A stretch of 46,704 nt of DNA from Caballeronia humi (GTDB taxonomy: Bacteria; Pseudomonadota; Gammaproteobacteria; Burkholderiales; Burkholderiaceae). Numbering within the stretch: the first letter of the stretch is position 1; each line of letters begins with the position of its first letter. The notes beneath the pieces are model-generated. The model did not search any database, was not told where the DNA came from, and was given only the letters and a program-made list of their open reading frames with translations. The position numbers and the translations under genes were made by a program. Location: NCBI RefSeq assembly GCF_001544475.1, contig NZ_FCNW02000048.1, positions 1 through 46,704 on the forward strand, read 5' to 3'. Shown one piece after another: positions 1-8,231 of this stretch.

Positions 1-218
1 TCGCATGCTGCCGAGCGCGCGTCAAACGGCGGTCGCTGCGTAGTTGCGAAGCTTATGCGCGTGTCAGACCGTCAGCCACTCTGGCTCCGTTCGGCTGGCT
101 CTACGTGAAGTTCCAGTACTGCAATGCGCAGCGAGCCGAGCGTCGATGTGAGCGCGTCGTCCCAACCAGACGCGCTCGTCGCGTCCGGAATTGGACCGGG
201 TCTTGGTCATCGACGCGC

Positions 219-524
219 TTAACGCCAGTAGCCGACTGCGTAGTGACGGCTTGGCCAGCCCGGGTGTCCCCAGTAGCCGACCGCGACTGACGGGGCATAG
301 ACGGGCACGGGTGCCGCGTAATAGGGAACTGGCGGCGCATATACCGCGACGGGCGCATAGGGAACCATCGGCGCGACCATCGCGACGGGCGGCGCCATCA
401 CGACAGGCGCCACAGGCACGACCGGCAAGCCTACGTTCACGCCCACGAACACATGCGCCTGCGCGGCGCTGACGAGCCCGACGCCGAGCACCGCAGCGGC
501 GACGGCATGACCGATCTTTATCAT
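219..524 (-). CDS. small exported Pro/Val/Tyr-rich protein
   Basis: A 101-residue protein of unknown function. Residues 1-23 form a clear Sec signal peptide (MIKIGH, hydrophobic core, cleavage after AQA). The mature part is low-complexity, rich in Pro, Val, Ala and Tyr, with repeated VPYxxxPVxVYAP-like units and a GYWGHPGW...GYWR tail. I chose the ATG at 524 because a GGAGA ribosome site lies just upstream and the signal peptide begins there; an in-frame ATG at 593 would add 23 residues ahead of it. Small Tyr/Pro-rich exported proteins of this kind are common in Burkholderiaceae, but I know of no assigned role. It stands alone on the minus strand. Confidence 0.72.
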   Translation of the reverse strand: MIKIGHAVAAAVLGVGLVSAAQAHVFVGVNVGLPVVPVAPVVMAPPVAMVAPMVPYAPVAVYAPPVPYYAAPVPVYAPSVAVGYWGHPGWPSRHYAVGYWR

Positions 525-891
525 GATTTTTCTCCTCGAAACCGGGTGCGACGAAAGTGCGCATCGCTTGAGAAGGATTATGGCGGCCGACAATGAGCGA
601 AGAATGAGGACGCGGATCAGCGGTCAACCTTGCGTTTCAGCCGGTAGCAAACCGACGAGCGAGCCCTTCGTGAGACGGATCATGAATCGTTGGAGCGAGG
701 ACACTCGCTTGATGAGCGAAGCTTGAGACGCAGGTTCGACTGGCTAGGCGGGCGCAGAACGGCGATTACGCCAGCGGGAAACTCAGAAACCATCTGTGCT
801 TTGGTTCTCTCGCCAACCGTCGTCGCGTTTGGAAGTACTATTGCCGCGTCGAATCTCGACATCGAAAAGCACAGGCACCCGGAGGCTTCTC
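525..891. other. intergenic stretch, no gene seen
   Basis: This stretch separates two divergent small exported-protein genes and should hold their promoters. I see no convincing coding frame, RNA gene or strong inverted repeat. The frames open here lack a ribosome site and do not resemble a protein family. Confidence 0.5.
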
Positions 892-1269
892 TTGAAACTG
901 GTCAAAGGATTCTTGCTCGGCATCGTCGTCTTTCCGGTGCTGTGTTCCGCTCAACCGAGCAGCTGCGATGCGAAGCGCCACTCGATAGAGCAAGAGATCG
1001 CCTATGCGCAGGCGCACGGCAATGCGAAGCGTGTCGATGGCCTCGAAACCGCGCTCGCTGAAATGAACGCGAACTGCACCGATGCTTCATTGCGCAGCGA
1101 AGCACAACGCAAAGTGACGCGGGCGCAAAAGGAGCTTTCCGAGTGCGAGCAAGACCTTCGAGAAGCGAAGGCCGACGGCAAAAGCGCGAAAAAAATCGCC
1201 GACCGGCAGCGCAAGGTCGACAAGGCGCATGCGGAGCTCGAGAGACTGCAGGCGGAAGCGTCCCAGTGA
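892..1269 (+). CDS. DUF1090-family periplasmic protein (YqjC-like)
   Basis: A 125-residue protein. A signal peptide (about residues 1-20, ending LCSA) is followed by a helical domain that opens with SSCDAKRHSIEQEI and continues with charged coiled-coil heptads (QRKVTRAQKEL...ADRQRKVDKAHAEL). This matches the DUF1090 family (YqjC of enterobacteria), whose function is not established. I chose the TTG at 892: a GGAGG site sits at 881-885 with six-base spacing and the signal peptide begins exactly there. The in-frame ATG at 796 would add 32 residues with no sensible signal sequence. Two cysteines, in SCDAK and NANC, match the family pattern. Confidence 0.82.
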   Translation: MKLVKGFLLGIVVFPVLCSAQPSSCDAKRHSIEQEIAYAQAHGNAKRVDGLETALAEMNANCTDASLRSEAQRKVTRAQKELSECEQDLREAKADGKSAKKIADRQRKVDKAHAELERLQAEASQ

Positions 1270-1546
1270 ATGCTTGCTCGCAAAACTCCGGGTGATGGAT
1301 GGTCGATGCAGATTGTGCCGGCCGCCATGGGTGAATGATGTTCGACAACGTGACTGAGACGACTTTGACACGCAGTGCGGGGCGGCACTGGGTACGCGTT
1401 CGTTGATCGGGCAATCGCACGCGGGTGGCGCGCGAGTTCGACGGGTGGTGTCGGCGAAGGCCGGTCGCTGGCGCTGTCAAACAAGCAAAAGATTCGCGCT
1501 GGCGGTCTGACGAAAAGGGTCGCACACTGTGCCCCCTTGTCTCGTC

Positions 1547-1936
1547 TCAAACGAAGCGTACTGGCGCGACATCGTATTGCTTTATGAGTTCATCGTGCGT
1601 TAGCAGCACGATTCCTTCGGCCATTGCCTGTCCGATGAGAACACGATCAAACGGATCTTTATGCAATGGCGGTAGCTGCGCAACTTCGAACGTGTGCGGA
1701 GCCTCGATCGGAAGTTCTTCGTAGCCGGCATCCAGCAGGTTCCGACGCAGCACCCGTGCGTCGATCTTGAAGTCGTCGCGGCCCAGCGCGCTTTTGATGA
1801 TGATCTCCCAAATACTCGCGACGCTGAAAAAAAGCGTGTTTTCCACGTTTTCGATGGCGACGCGTGCCTCGTGAGGTAATGCAGGATCATCCGCCGCAGC
1901 CCAAAGTAGCAGGTGGGTGTCGAGCAAAAGCTTCAC
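1547..1936 (-). CDS. PIN-domain toxin of a type II toxin-antitoxin pair
   Basis: A 129-residue PIN-domain protein, by family a metal-dependent ribonuclease of the VapC type. The acidic active-site pattern is visible: Asp6 in LLLDTHLLLW, Glu44 in SIWEI, Asp94/Asp97 in KDPFDRVL, and Asp115 in LLTHDEL. Its start overlaps the end of the Phd-like antitoxin gene by four bases, the usual translationally coupled arrangement. Length is normal for the family and all acidic residues are present, so it looks intact. The RNA target cannot be read from sequence. Confidence 0.9.
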   Translation of the reverse strand: MKLLLDTHLLLWAAADDPALPHEARVAIENVENTLFFSVASIWEIIIKSALGRDDFKIDARVLRRNLLDAGYEELPIEAPHTFEVAQLPPLHKDPFDRVLIGQAMAEGIVLLTHDELIKQYDVAPVRFV

Positions 1937-2181
1937 TTGGCGTCCTCGAACATGCTGCTGATTTCGTCCGCGCCCATCGTGTCGAAATCGGCGGGCACTT
2001 TCATCTGGCCTTTCATGAACCCGATGCGCCGCAGCGGCTTCTCGGGTTCCGCATCGATCCTGACCACCTTGACCAATGGCTTCCCGGATTTGGCGATCAC
2101 GAACGGCTCACCGCCATTGACCGTTTCCTCGATCAGCCGCGAGAGATTGGTTTTGGCGTCGTGCATGTTGTAGATTTGCAT
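1933..2181 (-). CDS. Phd/YefM-family antitoxin
   Basis: An 82-residue protein. The N-terminal half (MQIYNMHDAKTNLSRLIEE, then GEPFVIAKSGKPLVKVVRI) is the Phd/YefM fold, which binds DNA as a dimer. The C-terminal tail (about residues 50-82, acidic, ending SSMFEDAK) is the part expected to wrap and neutralise the PIN toxin encoded directly downstream. The two genes overlap by four bases. Autorepression is expected for the family, and a repeated ACTTAGTT element lies just upstream of the start codon. Confidence 0.9.
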   Translation of the reverse strand: MQIYNMHDAKTNLSRLIEETVNGGEPFVIAKSGKPLVKVVRIDAEPEKPLRRIGFMKGQMKVPADFDTMGADEISSMFEDAK

Positions 2182-2194
2182 GATAGCCCGTCAA

Positions 2195-2216
2195 ACTTAG
2201 TTCAATGGACTTAGTT
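2195..2216. promoter_or_regulatory. direct-repeat element upstream of the toxin-antitoxin pair
   Basis: The octamer ACTTAGTT occurs at 2195-2202 and again at 2209-2216, 14 bases apart start to start, in an AT-rich stretch just upstream of the antitoxin start codon. Its place fits the autoregulatory operator of a Phd-type antitoxin. The binding role is inferred. Confidence 0.4.
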
Positions 2217-2385
2217 TAATCATGCCGCTGGAGATTGGCAAGGCATTTTTCGCTTTGATCCCAGCGGGCAAAACCCCATACGTCACAACGGGTCATAAGC
2301 CGTTTGACCAGGGTACGTGCACGCGAGCGTTCGGCTACACGCCGCTCGTCCCCCATGCGGAGGCCGGATACGACGAACTGCATAA

Positions 2386-2835
2386 CAAGCTAACACCGGC
2401 AACAAGAAGCGCGCATTTCTGGCGGGCATCGGCGTCACGAGCCTCGTACAAAGCAGTAATGCGACGGCCGTCATCATTACGTCGTTTGCGGCGCAAGGTC
2501 TGGTGCCACTGGCCGCTGGTCTGACCGTCATGCTGGGAGCGGACGTCGGCACCGCGCTGATGGCGCGCGTGCTGACGCTCGATCTTTCCTGGCTCTCACC
2601 GCTTCTGATCCTGTTTGGCGTGCCGCTGTTTCTTACTCGCAAACAGACCCGGGGCGGTCAGGTAGGGCGTACGATCATCGGGCTAGGACTGATTCTTCTC
2701 GCGCTTCATCTCATTGTCGAAGCGGCGCAGCCGATGATGCAGGGCGCGGGCGTGCGCGTGATGTTTGGCGCGCTCACAGGCGACACGATGCTCGATGCAC
2801 TGGTGGGCGCCGGCTTCGCGATGCCATCCGTCAAA
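2386..2835 (+). pseudogene. Na/Pi-cotransporter-family remnant (PF02690-like)
   Basis: From 2401 the frame reads NKKRAFLAGIGVTSLVQSSN and continues through a hydrophobic segment with GLTVMLGADVGTALMARVL and two further membrane helices. This is the first QSS/QSSN repeat of the bacterial Na/Pi cotransporter family. A stop codon closes this frame at 2383-2385. Just upstream another frame reads LHNKLTP, as if a single base had been lost near 2396. Similarity ends near 2830 after LDALVGAGFAM, so the second QSS repeat and the PhoU-like tail are missing. About 150 of the more than 500 residues remain, so it is almost certainly non-functional. An ATG at 2503 could start a fragment but has no clear ribosome site. 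Confidence 0.75.
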
Positions 2836-2864
2836 ACGCGAAGCCGTCCCTTTTTGGTAGCTTG

Positions 2865-2880
2865 CAAATCTGGAGATTTG
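2865..2880. promoter_or_regulatory. short palindrome ahead of the ABC importer genes
   Basis: CAAATC-TGGA-GATTTG is a six-base inverted repeat with a four-base loop, about 65 bases before the binding-protein start codon, in the only gap before that operon. It could be an operator or part of the promoter. No matching regulator can be named. Confidence 0.3.
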
Positions 2881-2944
2881 AATTTAGCCTGCATCGGCAA
2901 TCGGCGGATCTCTTCAACGCACTACCTTCCTTTCGGGAACAGCG

Positions 2945-4063
2945 ATGACGATGAAGCGTGTCTGGGCAGGCCGTATCCTTTCGATCTCAGCAGCGGCAGG
3001 ACTGACTGGTGGCGGCATCAACCCTGCATCGGCTGCGCCACCCGACGCGCTCGTCGCAGCGGCCAGGCAGGAAGGGCAGTTGACCACGATCGCACTGCCG
3101 CATGACTGGTGCGGATACGGTGCGCTGATTGCCGCATTCCAGAAAAAATACGGCATCCACGTCAATGAACTCAACCCCGATGCAGGCTCGGGCGACGAGA
3201 TCGAAGCGATCAAGGCAAACAAAGGCAACAAGGGACCGCAAGCGCCCGACGTGATCGATGTCGGCCTGTCGTTCGGTCCGTCCGCGAAAAAGGACGGCCT
3301 GTTGCAGCCTTACAAGGTATCGACGTGGGACGCGATCCCGGCCGCTTCCAAGGATGCGGACGGCTACTGGTACGGCGACTATTACGGCGTGCTCGCGTTC
3401 GAAGTCAACGCGGACATGATCGACAAGCCGCCTGCCGATTGGGGCGATCTGCTCAAATCCGACTATCGCAATGCGGTTTCGCTTGCAGGCGACCCGCGCT
3501 CGGCCAATCAGGCCATTCAGGCCGTTTATGCGGCGGGCCTCTCGCAGAGCAAGGGCGATGCAGCCAAAGCCGACCAGGCGGGTCTCAAGTTTTTCGCCGA
3601 TCTGAACAAAAGCGGCAACTTCGTGCCGGTGATCGGCAAGGCCGCGTCGCTCGCGCAGGGCACAACGCCGATCATCGTCCGCTGGGATTACAACGCGCTT
3701 GCCGATCGTGACACGCTCAAAGGCAATCCGAAAGTACAGGTGATCGTGCCGAAGACGGGCGTGGTTGCGGGCGTCTACGTGCAGGCGATCAGCGCCTACG
3801 CGCCTCATCCGAATGCCGCGAAGCTGTGGATGGAATTTCTCTATTCCGACGAAGGGCAGCTCGGCTGGCTTGCCGGATACTGCCATCCGATACGCTACAA
3901 CGAACTCGTCGCGCAGAAAAAGGTGCCGCAGGCGCTGCTCGCGAAGCTGCCGCCTGCATCGTCCTATGGCAACGCGGTCTTCCCGACGCTCGATCAGCAG
4001 AACGCCACGAAGGACGCCGTGACCAAAGGTTGGGACCAGGTCGTTGGCGCGAACGTAAAGTAG
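2945..4063 (+). CDS. ABC transporter periplasmic substrate-binding protein
   Basis: A 372-residue extracellular solute-binding protein of the spermidine/putrescine/iron type (family 1, type II periplasmic fold). An N-terminal signal sequence (about residues 1-30, ending PASA) is followed by the mature start PPDALVAAARQEGQL. Typical elements include FQKKYGI near residue 65, the PDVIDVG strand, and a late YSDEGQLGWLAGYCHPIR segment as in iron and phosphonate binders. It heads an operon with two permeases and an ATPase. The substrate is unassigned: polyamine, iron chelate, thiamine and 2-aminoethylphosphonate binders share this architecture. The start has only a weak ribosome site; an in-frame ATG two codons later is possible. 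Confidence 0.88.
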   Translation: MTMKRVWAGRILSISAAAGLTGGGINPASAAPPDALVAAARQEGQLTTIALPHDWCGYGALIAAFQKKYGIHVNELNPDAGSGDEIEAIKANKGNKGPQAPDVIDVGLSFGPSAKKDGLLQPYKVSTWDAIPAASKDADGYWYGDYYGVLAFEVNADMIDKPPADWGDLLKSDYRNAVSLAGDPRSANQAIQAVYAAGLSQSKGDAAKADQAGLKFFADLNKSGNFVPVIGKAASLAQGTTPIIVRWDYNALADRDTLKGNPKVQVIVPKTGVVAGVYVQAISAYAPHPNAAKLWMEFLYSDEGQLGWLAGYCHPIRYNELVAQKKVPQALLAKLPPASSYGNAVFPTLDQQNATKDAVTKGWDQVVGANVK

Positions 4064-4083
4064 GCGCGGACGAGACCGCCGGG

Positions 4084-5022
4084 ATGAGCGCATCTCCGCA
4101 GCCAGGCGCTTCAGGCCCGGACTTGCTGGCGCCGGCCGCGCCTGCGCCGAAGCCCGGACCCGTGCGGGCGGAGAGCGGAGCGAGTTGGCTGACTTATGCT
4201 GGCGTCGTTCCGTTTTTCGCGTTCGCGCTGCTGTTTCTTCTGTTGCCAACTGCCTTTCTGATGATCGGCGCGTTTCAGGACGCGCAGGGGCACTTCACGC
4301 TAGCGAATATTCGCGAGCTGTTTCAGCCTGCCGTGCTCGATGCCTACTGGATCAGCGTGAAGGTGAGCGTCGCATCCGCCGCCGGCGGCGCGCTGTTCGG
4401 CGCGCTGCTCGCCTGGGCCGCGGTGCACGGCCGGTTGCCCGCGTGGATCCGGCCGACGCTCATGACCTTTTCGGGCGTCGCGTCCAACTTCGCGGGCGTG
4501 CCGCTTGCGTTCGCCTTCATCTGCACATTGGGTCGCGTGGGCCTCGTAACGGTGCTGGCGAGGAAATACCTCGGCTTCAATCTGTATTCCACCGGGTTCA
4601 GCATTCTCAGCTTCTTCGGACTGACCATCACGTACCTTTACTTCCAGATTCCGTTGATGGTCCTCATCATCACTCCGGCGCTCGATGGTCTGAAGCGGGA
4701 GTGGCGGGAAGCGTGCGACTGCCTCGGGGGAACGGCGGCGCAGTACTGGCGCTACGTCGCTTTGCCGGTCTTGTGGCCGAGCCTGCTCGGTGCGACGTTG
4801 CTGCTGTTCGCCAACGCGTTCGGAGCGGTCGCCACGGCTTACGCGTTGACCGGCAGTTCGCTCAATATCGTTCCGATCCTGCTGTACGCGCAAATTCGCG
4901 GCGACGTCCTGCATAACCAGAATCTCGGTTATGCACTCGCGCTCGGCATGGTCGTGGTCACGGGCTTGTCAAACGGCGGCTACATCTGGTTGCGCGCGCG
5001 AGCGGAAAGGGGACGCCGATGA
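4084..5022 (+). CDS. ABC transporter inner-membrane permease
   Basis: A 312-residue permease with the binding-protein-dependent transport fold. A Pro/Ala-rich cytoplasmic leader (residues 1-34) precedes about six membrane helices. The ATPase-docking EAA loop is visible at about residues 209-228 (EACDCLGGTAAQYWRYVALP). I chose the ATG at 4084, 20 bases after the binding-protein stop; the frame is open further upstream but there it overlaps the binding-protein gene. It overlaps the next permease by four bases (ATGA). Together they form the heteromeric channel of the importer. Confidence 0.88.
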   Translation: MSASPQPGASGPDLLAPAAPAPKPGPVRAESGASWLTYAGVVPFFAFALLFLLLPTAFLMIGAFQDAQGHFTLANIRELFQPAVLDAYWISVKVSVASAAGGALFGALLAWAAVHGRLPAWIRPTLMTFSGVASNFAGVPLAFAFICTLGRVGLVTVLARKYLGFNLYSTGFSILSFFGLTITYLYFQIPLMVLIITPALDGLKREWREACDCLGGTAAQYWRYVALPVLWPSLLGATLLLFANAFGAVATAYALTGSSLNIVPILLYAQIRGDVLHNQNLGYALALGMVVVTGLSNGGYIWLRARAERGRR

Positions 5023-5810
5023 AATCGCAATCGCGCGCCGGCGCCTGGGTCGCGATGATCATCGGAACACTGTATTTTTTTATTCCACTTGCTGCGACCT
5101 TCGAGTTCAGCCTGCGGATGCGTCGTGACGCTTACAGCTTCGACGCGTATCGCGTCGTCCTCGGCGATCCCCAATTTCAGGCTTCGTTCGGCTATTCGGT
5201 GCTCATGGGGTTGCTTACCGTCGTGATCGGCGTAGTGCTCGTCGTGCCCACTGCGTATTGGGTACAACTGCGCTTGCCGAAGCTGCGGCCTGTCGTCGAG
5301 TTCATCACCTTGCTGCCGCTCGTGATACCGGCCATCGTGATTGTCTTCGGCTACCTGCGCATCTACAACAGCAGTTCGATTCTGCCGCTCACCAGCAACG
5401 AACGCGCGACCGATCTGTTGCTCGTGTTCGGTTACGTCACGCTCTCGCTGCCTTACATGTACCGCGCCGTCGATGCCGGTATGCGCGCCGTGGACGTCCG
5501 CTCGCTGACCGAGGCCGCCGAGTGCCTCGGCGCGGGCTGGATGACGATCCTGTTTCGCGTGATCTTCCCGAACGTGCGCTCAGGGATTCTGTCCGGCGCG
5601 TTCCTGACGTTTGCCGTCGTGATCGGCGAATTCACGCTTGCGAGCCTGCTGGATCGCCCGGCGTTCGGACCGTACCTGCAACTGGTCGGCGCGAACCGTG
5701 CCTATGAGCCCTCGGCGCTGGCGATCATCGCCTTCATTGTCACGTGGGCGTCGATGGGGTTGATCCAGGTGTTCGGCTCGGCGCGCGCGCTGGCCGGCCA
5801 CAAAACTTGA
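5019..5810 (+). CDS. ABC transporter inner-membrane permease (second subunit)
   Basis: A 263-residue permease of the PotC/PhnV-like class with about six membrane helices. The EAA loop is at about residues 165-184 (LTEAAECLGAGWMTILFRVIFP). The start codon overlaps the stop of the first permease in an ATGA junction, indicating coupled translation. With 4084-5022 it forms the membrane channel, and the ATPase gene follows after 19 bases. Confidence 0.9.
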   Translation: MKSQSRAGAWVAMIIGTLYFFIPLAATFEFSLRMRRDAYSFDAYRVVLGDPQFQASFGYSVLMGLLTVVIGVVLVVPTAYWVQLRLPKLRPVVEFITLLPLVIPAIVIVFGYLRIYNSSSILPLTSNERATDLLLVFGYVTLSLPYMYRAVDAGMRAVDVRSLTEAAECLGAGWMTILFRVIFPNVRSGILSGAFLTFAVVIGEFTLASLLDRPAFGPYLQLVGANRAYEPSALAIIAFIVTWASMGLIQVFGSARALAGHKT

Positions 5811-5829
5811 GCCGGCGAGGCCGCGACCC

Positions 5830-6900
5830 ATGGCATTCCTCGAGATCGACAATCTCCATAAGGCGTTCGGGCCGAACGTCGCGCTGCATCGGTTCGACAT
5901 GCAGATCGCGCAAGGGGAATTCATCACGTTTCTCGGCCCCTCTGGCTGTGGAAAGACCACCGTGCTGCGTATGATCGCCGGATTCGAGACACCCACGCGC
6001 GGCTCGATCCGCCTGGATGGGCGTGACGTCACGCATGTGCGCACGCGCGATCGCGCCGTCGGCATGGTGTTCCAGTCCTATGCGTTGTTTCCGAACATGA
6101 CGGTGGCGCAAAACATCGGATTCGCGTTGAAGGTCGCAAAGCGTTCGCCGAGGGAGATGGACGCTCGCGTTGCCGAAATGCTCGAACTGATCAAGCTGCC
6201 GCATCTGGCCGAGCGTTATCCGTGGCAGTTGTCGGGCGGACAGCAACAGCGCGTGGCATTGGCGCGTGCGCTGGCGCGCAAGCCCCAGGTGCTGCTGCTC
6301 GACGAGCCCCTTTCCGCGCTCGACGCGAAAATTCGCGTCTCCCTGCGCGAGGACATTCGGGCGCTGCAGCGTGAACTCGGCATCACGTCGATTTTCGTCA
6401 CGCACGATCAGGAGGAAGCGCTGTCGATCTCGGACCGGATCGTCGTGATGAACGACGGGCGTGTCGAGCAAACGGGCTCGCCGCTCGATATCTACAACTT
6501 TCCACGCACACGCTTCGTCGCGTCGTTCGTGGGTACGCTCAACATCCTGACCGGCCTCGTGATCGATCCGGCAACGGGACGCGTCGCCGTGAATGGTCAG
6601 GAACTGGTGACTTCGCGGCCGTTCCCGCCAGACGATGCCGGCAAGGAGCGTCTGCTGGCGCTACGACCCGAGGCAGTCCTGCTGGAGCCGCCATCGAGCG
6701 GACGGAACTCGCTCGAAGCTACGGTCGAGGAAATCAGTTTTCTTGGCGCCATCGTGCGCATTCGCGCGCGGGTGAGGGACTCCGTCATTTCGCTCGATGT
6801 TTTCAATGATCCTAACCGCGTCTTGCCGGAACGCGGACAGCCAGTCTCTCTCGGTTTCTCGCACGACAACCTGCTCGTGCTGGACGAGAACGCCGTCTAG
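5830..6900 (+). CDS. ABC transporter ATPase (PotA/FbpC-like)
   Basis: A 356-residue nucleotide-binding subunit that would power the importer encoded just upstream. Walker A is at residues 36-44 (GPSGCGKTT), the signature LSGGQ at 134-138, and Walker B with DEP near residue 158. The switch histidine lies in FVTHDQEEAL. A C-terminal extension after about residue 235 has the TOBE-type regulatory fold, with LALRPEAV and the later strand SLGFSHDNLLVL. All catalytic motifs are intact. The gene ends 40 bases before the convergent LacI gene. Confidence 0.92.
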   Translation: MAFLEIDNLHKAFGPNVALHRFDMQIAQGEFITFLGPSGCGKTTVLRMIAGFETPTRGSIRLDGRDVTHVRTRDRAVGMVFQSYALFPNMTVAQNIGFALKVAKRSPREMDARVAEMLELIKLPHLAERYPWQLSGGQQQRVALARALARKPQVLLLDEPLSALDAKIRVSLREDIRALQRELGITSIFVTHDQEEALSISDRIVVMNDGRVEQTGSPLDIYNFPRTRFVASFVGTLNILTGLVIDPATGRVAVNGQELVTSRPFPPDDAGKERLLALRPEAVLLEPPSSGRNSLEATVEEISFLGAIVRIRARVRDSVISLDVFNDPNRVLPERGQPVSLGFSHDNLLVLDENAV

Positions 6901-6939
6901 GCGAGAGGCACTCTGCGATCAGCTGAGGACCGGTGACGT

Positions 6940-7998
6940 CTAGCGGTCAAACTCCTTCGTCTGCTCGGCCTCCTCGAACATTTTCCCCAGTCCGGTCGGC
7001 ACAAGAATGAGGGACCTGTCCTTCGGATCGTAGCTTTCTGCCAACCTGAACGCTTCCGAAATGATCGTTTCAACGTCTTGCCGCAGCATCGTCACATCGA
7101 ACGGAAGATACGCCGCGAACGGGTCCCAGTCGAAGCAACCGACTACCGCCGATTTCCACGCTTCCAGCGGCAATGTCGCCGTGAACTGAACGATCCCTTC
7201 GAACGCGGTAATCGAATTCAATAGCAAACCCGCTGGAAGGCGTCCGAGCGTCGTGTAGCGCTTTGCAAGCGCGCGCTTGGCAGCGGCCGCGTTATACCCG
7301 CAACATTCGATGGCGTCTCTTGCTGGCGACAAGCCGCGCGCTTCAAACGCATCTCTAAAGCCCGCGATCCGCATCTCGGTTGCGTATTCACCCGCAACCC
7401 CGCCCAGCAAGATCAACTCATCCGGCGTATGGCCGCCAGCCAGAAGCTTTTCGATCAGAACATCGGTGATCGCCCGAGCGCCTTTGCGGTTGTCTGAAAC
7501 AACCGATGGTGCTCCGTCGCCCGGCAGGTCCAGGTTGATGCAAGGTACGCCGGCAGCGGCACACAGTTCGTTCAGCGGCGTTGGATTACGCACGCCGGCG
7601 ATAAAGAGCAATTCAACTCGTTGCGACAGAAGTGTTTGAGTCACGCTGACTTCGACCGTGGGGTCACGCTGTGTACCCACCACCATCGGACAAAGTCCAC
7701 GGCCGCGCGCCTCGACCTCGAAGGTCTCCGCGAGTGCCGCGAAAAACCGGTTCCGGTAATGCGGAAGAATCATGCCGGCCAAACCCGAGCGCGAGAGACG
7801 GAGCCCGCGAGCTTTCATGTTGACGGCGTAGCCGAGTTTCTGCGCGGCGTCGAGAATCCGATTCGCGGTCTCCTCCCTGATCCGATAGCGCGCCCAAGTG
7901 CCGTTGAGCACCATGCTTACGGTCGCCGTCGAGGAGCCTGTCGCCTTCGCGACATCGTAAATCGTGGATTTGCGTGTGGGGTTACTGCTTGCCATCAA
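6940..7998 (-). CDS. LacI-family transcriptional regulator
   Basis: A 352-residue repressor. The helix-turn-helix is at about residues 11-60 (STIYDVAKATGSSTATVSMVL, then the hinge region LGYAVNMKARGLR). A periplasmic-binding-protein-like sensor domain follows, with GMILPHYRNRFFAALAE near residue 75 and LLLNSITAFEGIVQF near residue 270. It is transcribed away from the CUT2 sugar-importer operon that starts at 8232. The shared gap contains LacI-type palindromes, so that operon and this gene itself are the likely targets. The ligand is probably the imported sugar or its epimerised product. It is less likely to act on the convergent importer at 2945-6900. Confidence 0.92.
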   Translation of the reverse strand: MMASSNPTRKSTIYDVAKATGSSTATVSMVLNGTWARYRIREETANRILDAAQKLGYAVNMKARGLRLSRSGLAGMILPHYRNRFFAALAETFEVEARGRGLCPMVVGTQRDPTVEVSVTQTLLSQRVELLFIAGVRNPTPLNELCAAAGVPCINLDLPGDGAPSVVSDNRKGARAITDVLIEKLLAGGHTPDELILLGGVAGEYATEMRIAGFRDAFEARGLSPARDAIECCGYNAAAAKRALAKRYTTLGRLPAGLLLNSITAFEGIVQFTATLPLEAWKSAVVGCFDWDPFAAYLPFDVTMLRQDVETIISEAFRLAESYDPKDRSLILVPTGLGKMFEEAEQTKEFDR

Positions 7999-8093
7999 AG
8001 TGCTCCGAGGGCGATTTCCCGCCGGTCGTAATCCGTGAAAGTTATCCCGTTTGAGAAAGCGCGAAATATCAGGGTTTGCACGAGTCGACCGGT

Positions 8094-8113
8094 TTGCTAA
8101 ATAGATTCAGCAT
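8094..8113. promoter_or_regulatory. LacI-type operator, imperfect (upstream copy)
   Basis: TTGCTAAATAGATTCAGCAT has the same half-sites as the better palindrome at 8127-8146, with one mismatch in the right arm. The two centres are 33 bases apart, about three helical turns, placing both on one face of the DNA. It lies between the divergent LacI gene and the sugar-binding-protein gene. Confidence 0.6.
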
Positions 8114-8126
8114 ACACGAACCCGAA

Positions 8127-8155
8127 TTGCTAAATGGATTTAGCAACATTTAGCA
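8127..8155. promoter_or_regulatory. LacI-type operator (TTGCTAAAT-N2-ATTTAGCAA) plus an extra half-site
   Basis: TTGCTAAATGGATTTAGCAA at 8127-8146 is a perfect inverted repeat of nine-base arms around a GG centre, the shape of LacI-family operators. It is followed directly by a further ATTTAGCA half-site at 8148-8155. It lies about 85 bases before the binding-protein start codon, between the LacI gene and the operon it probably controls. Confidence 0.75.
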
Positions 8156-8231
8156 GGCCATCAAAATCCGGGGTGTCCAATATTCACTTTCCAGCGTCTG
8201 GTGCCATGACCAGGCGTAATTCGGAGGAGAC

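Noticed and set aside
2987..4249. A 420-residue minus-strand open frame
   Set aside because: It is antisense to the binding-protein gene at 2945-4063, which has a signal peptide and clear family motifs; the reverse frame has neither.
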